Shown here piece after piece: positions 63,554 to 64,000 of a DNA stretch of 64,000 bases; position 1 is the first letter of the stretch, and every line of letters begins with the position of its first letter. The stretch is taken from assembly GCA_965201045.1 (NCBI GenBank), contig OZ241746.1, positions 2,666,001-2,730,000 of the forward strand, in the 5' to 3' direction. This stretch comes from JAPORK01 sp026710285 (GTDB lineage Bacteria; Pseudomonadota; Gammaproteobacteria; Pseudomonadales; Endozoicomonadaceae). Under the pieces are notes generated by a model, which saw only the letters and a list, made by a program, of their open reading frames with translations, ran no database searches and was not told the DNA's origin. A program made the translations under genes and the position numbers.

Positions 63554-64000
63554 GCAATGGCAGGTTCGGCTTTTTTCACCTGAGCATTGTCATTCTTATT
63601 TTGTTTACCATCCGTACTGCCATCGCCATTAGTATTTAAAAAACGACGCCGAATCTCTGTTTCTATTTCCTCTTTTATTTTTGGATGTTCGGTTAAATAA
63701 TTACATGCATTGGCTTTTCCCTGACCAATTTTAACGCCTTTATAGGCATACCATGCACCGGATTTATCCACCAGTTTTTCTTTAACAGCCAGATCAATAA
63801 TTTCTCCCATAAGGTAAATACCTTTACCATATAAAATTTGGAAATCTGCCTGACGAAAAGGAGGGGCCACTTTATTTTTAATGACTTTAACGCGTGTTTC
63901 ATTACCAATGACTTCATCACCCTGTTTAACTGAGCCAGTTCTGCGAATATCCAGCCGAACAGAAGCATAAAACTTTAATGCATTACCGCCTGTGGTGGTC
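63550..64000 (-). CDS. recA: RecA recombinase, C-terminal part, cut by window edge
   Basis: The 149 visible codons read TTTGGNALKFYASVRLDIRR, IGNETRVKVIKNKVAPPF, QADFQILYGKGI and a C-terminal WYAYKGVKIGQGKANACNYL domain, with an acidic/Asn-rich tail. The frame is open to the window edge; a start internal to this piece at 63870 is not real. RecA forms the strand-exchange filament and triggers the SOS response. Confidence 0.97.
   Translation of the reverse strand, partial: TTTGGNALKFYASVRLDIRRTGSVKQGDEVIGNETRVKVIKNKVAPPFRQADFQILYGKGIYLMGEIIDLAVKEKLVDKSGAWYAYKGVKIGQGKANACNYLTEHPKIKEEIETEIRRRFLNTNGDGSTDGKQNKNDNAQVKKAEPAIA

Noticed and set aside
63693..63968. 91-codon minus-strand frame
   Set aside because: It is an out-of-frame shadow of recA.

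Overview
The window is chromosomal DNA of an AT-rich gammaproteobacterium. This follows from a SutA-like RNA-polymerase regulator, ihfA next to pheST, rpsO-pnp, uvrC-pgsA with tRNA-Cys and tRNA-Leu, recB-recD, recA-recX and a canonical sigma-32 htpG promoter. I cannot name the genus. Two features suggest life in or on a host: secreted or exported proteins with eukaryote-like parts (a tyrosine phosphatase, a MORN-repeat protein, a single-pass membrane protein with a tyrosine-rich tail), and heavy IS/MITE load with many decaying genes.

Layout. 0-4 kb: coaD end, a sutA-like gene, then a MITE split by a 1760-bp IS1634-family element whose transposase has one nonsense codon. 4-8 kb (minus): pheS-pheT-ihfA-merR. 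8-11.5 kb: rpsO and pnp. 12.1-19.4 kb: a nested mobile cluster. An IS256-family element is opened up by two tandem group II introns, the second carrying an intact IS1634 copy, plus an inverted IS256 fragment. 19.4-22.1 kb: CS1/alpha-type fimbrial usher and a short secreted stub. 22.5-24.6 kb: two 205-bp MITEs, an inverted repeat, a possible small RNA and a decayed copy of the 41.4-kb exported protein. 24.9-27.8 kb: uvrC, pgsA, two tRNAs. 27.8-28.9 kb: graveyard of an XRE antitoxin, a TnpB end, a MITE and a DDE transposase. 28.9-31 kb: aminotransferase plus ornithine-cyclodeaminase-like operon. 31.4-34 kb: secreted tyrosine phosphatase and a Cys-rich secreted protein. 34-40.6 kb: icd, htpG, M4 metalloprotease, PilZ protein. 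41.4-44.3 kb: convergent pair of exported proteins sharing an N-terminal leader. 44.7-54.8 kb: type I restriction-modification locus (hsdM, GIY-YIG-hsdS fusion, AlbA/GHKL protein, hsdR, YgjP-like peptidase). 55-62.5 kb: yggS, proC, recB, recD. 62.5-64 kb: two tandem MITEs in a TnpB 3' end, then recX and the recA end.

Most unusual points: (1) a MITE family with IS50/Tn5-like ends and perfect 9-bp target duplications that repeatedly entered the 3' end of TnpB-type genes; (2) the exported-protein family with shared leader and conserved Y-x-N-P and I-Y-K tail motifs, near a secreted tyrosine phosphatase; (3) the GIY-YIG-HsdS fusion whose linkers are built from the genome's own REP-like palindromes and a 24-bp tandem repeat; (4) the tandem group II introns at duplicated hairpin targets. 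All functional claims are by recognition of sequence only; no database search was possible.
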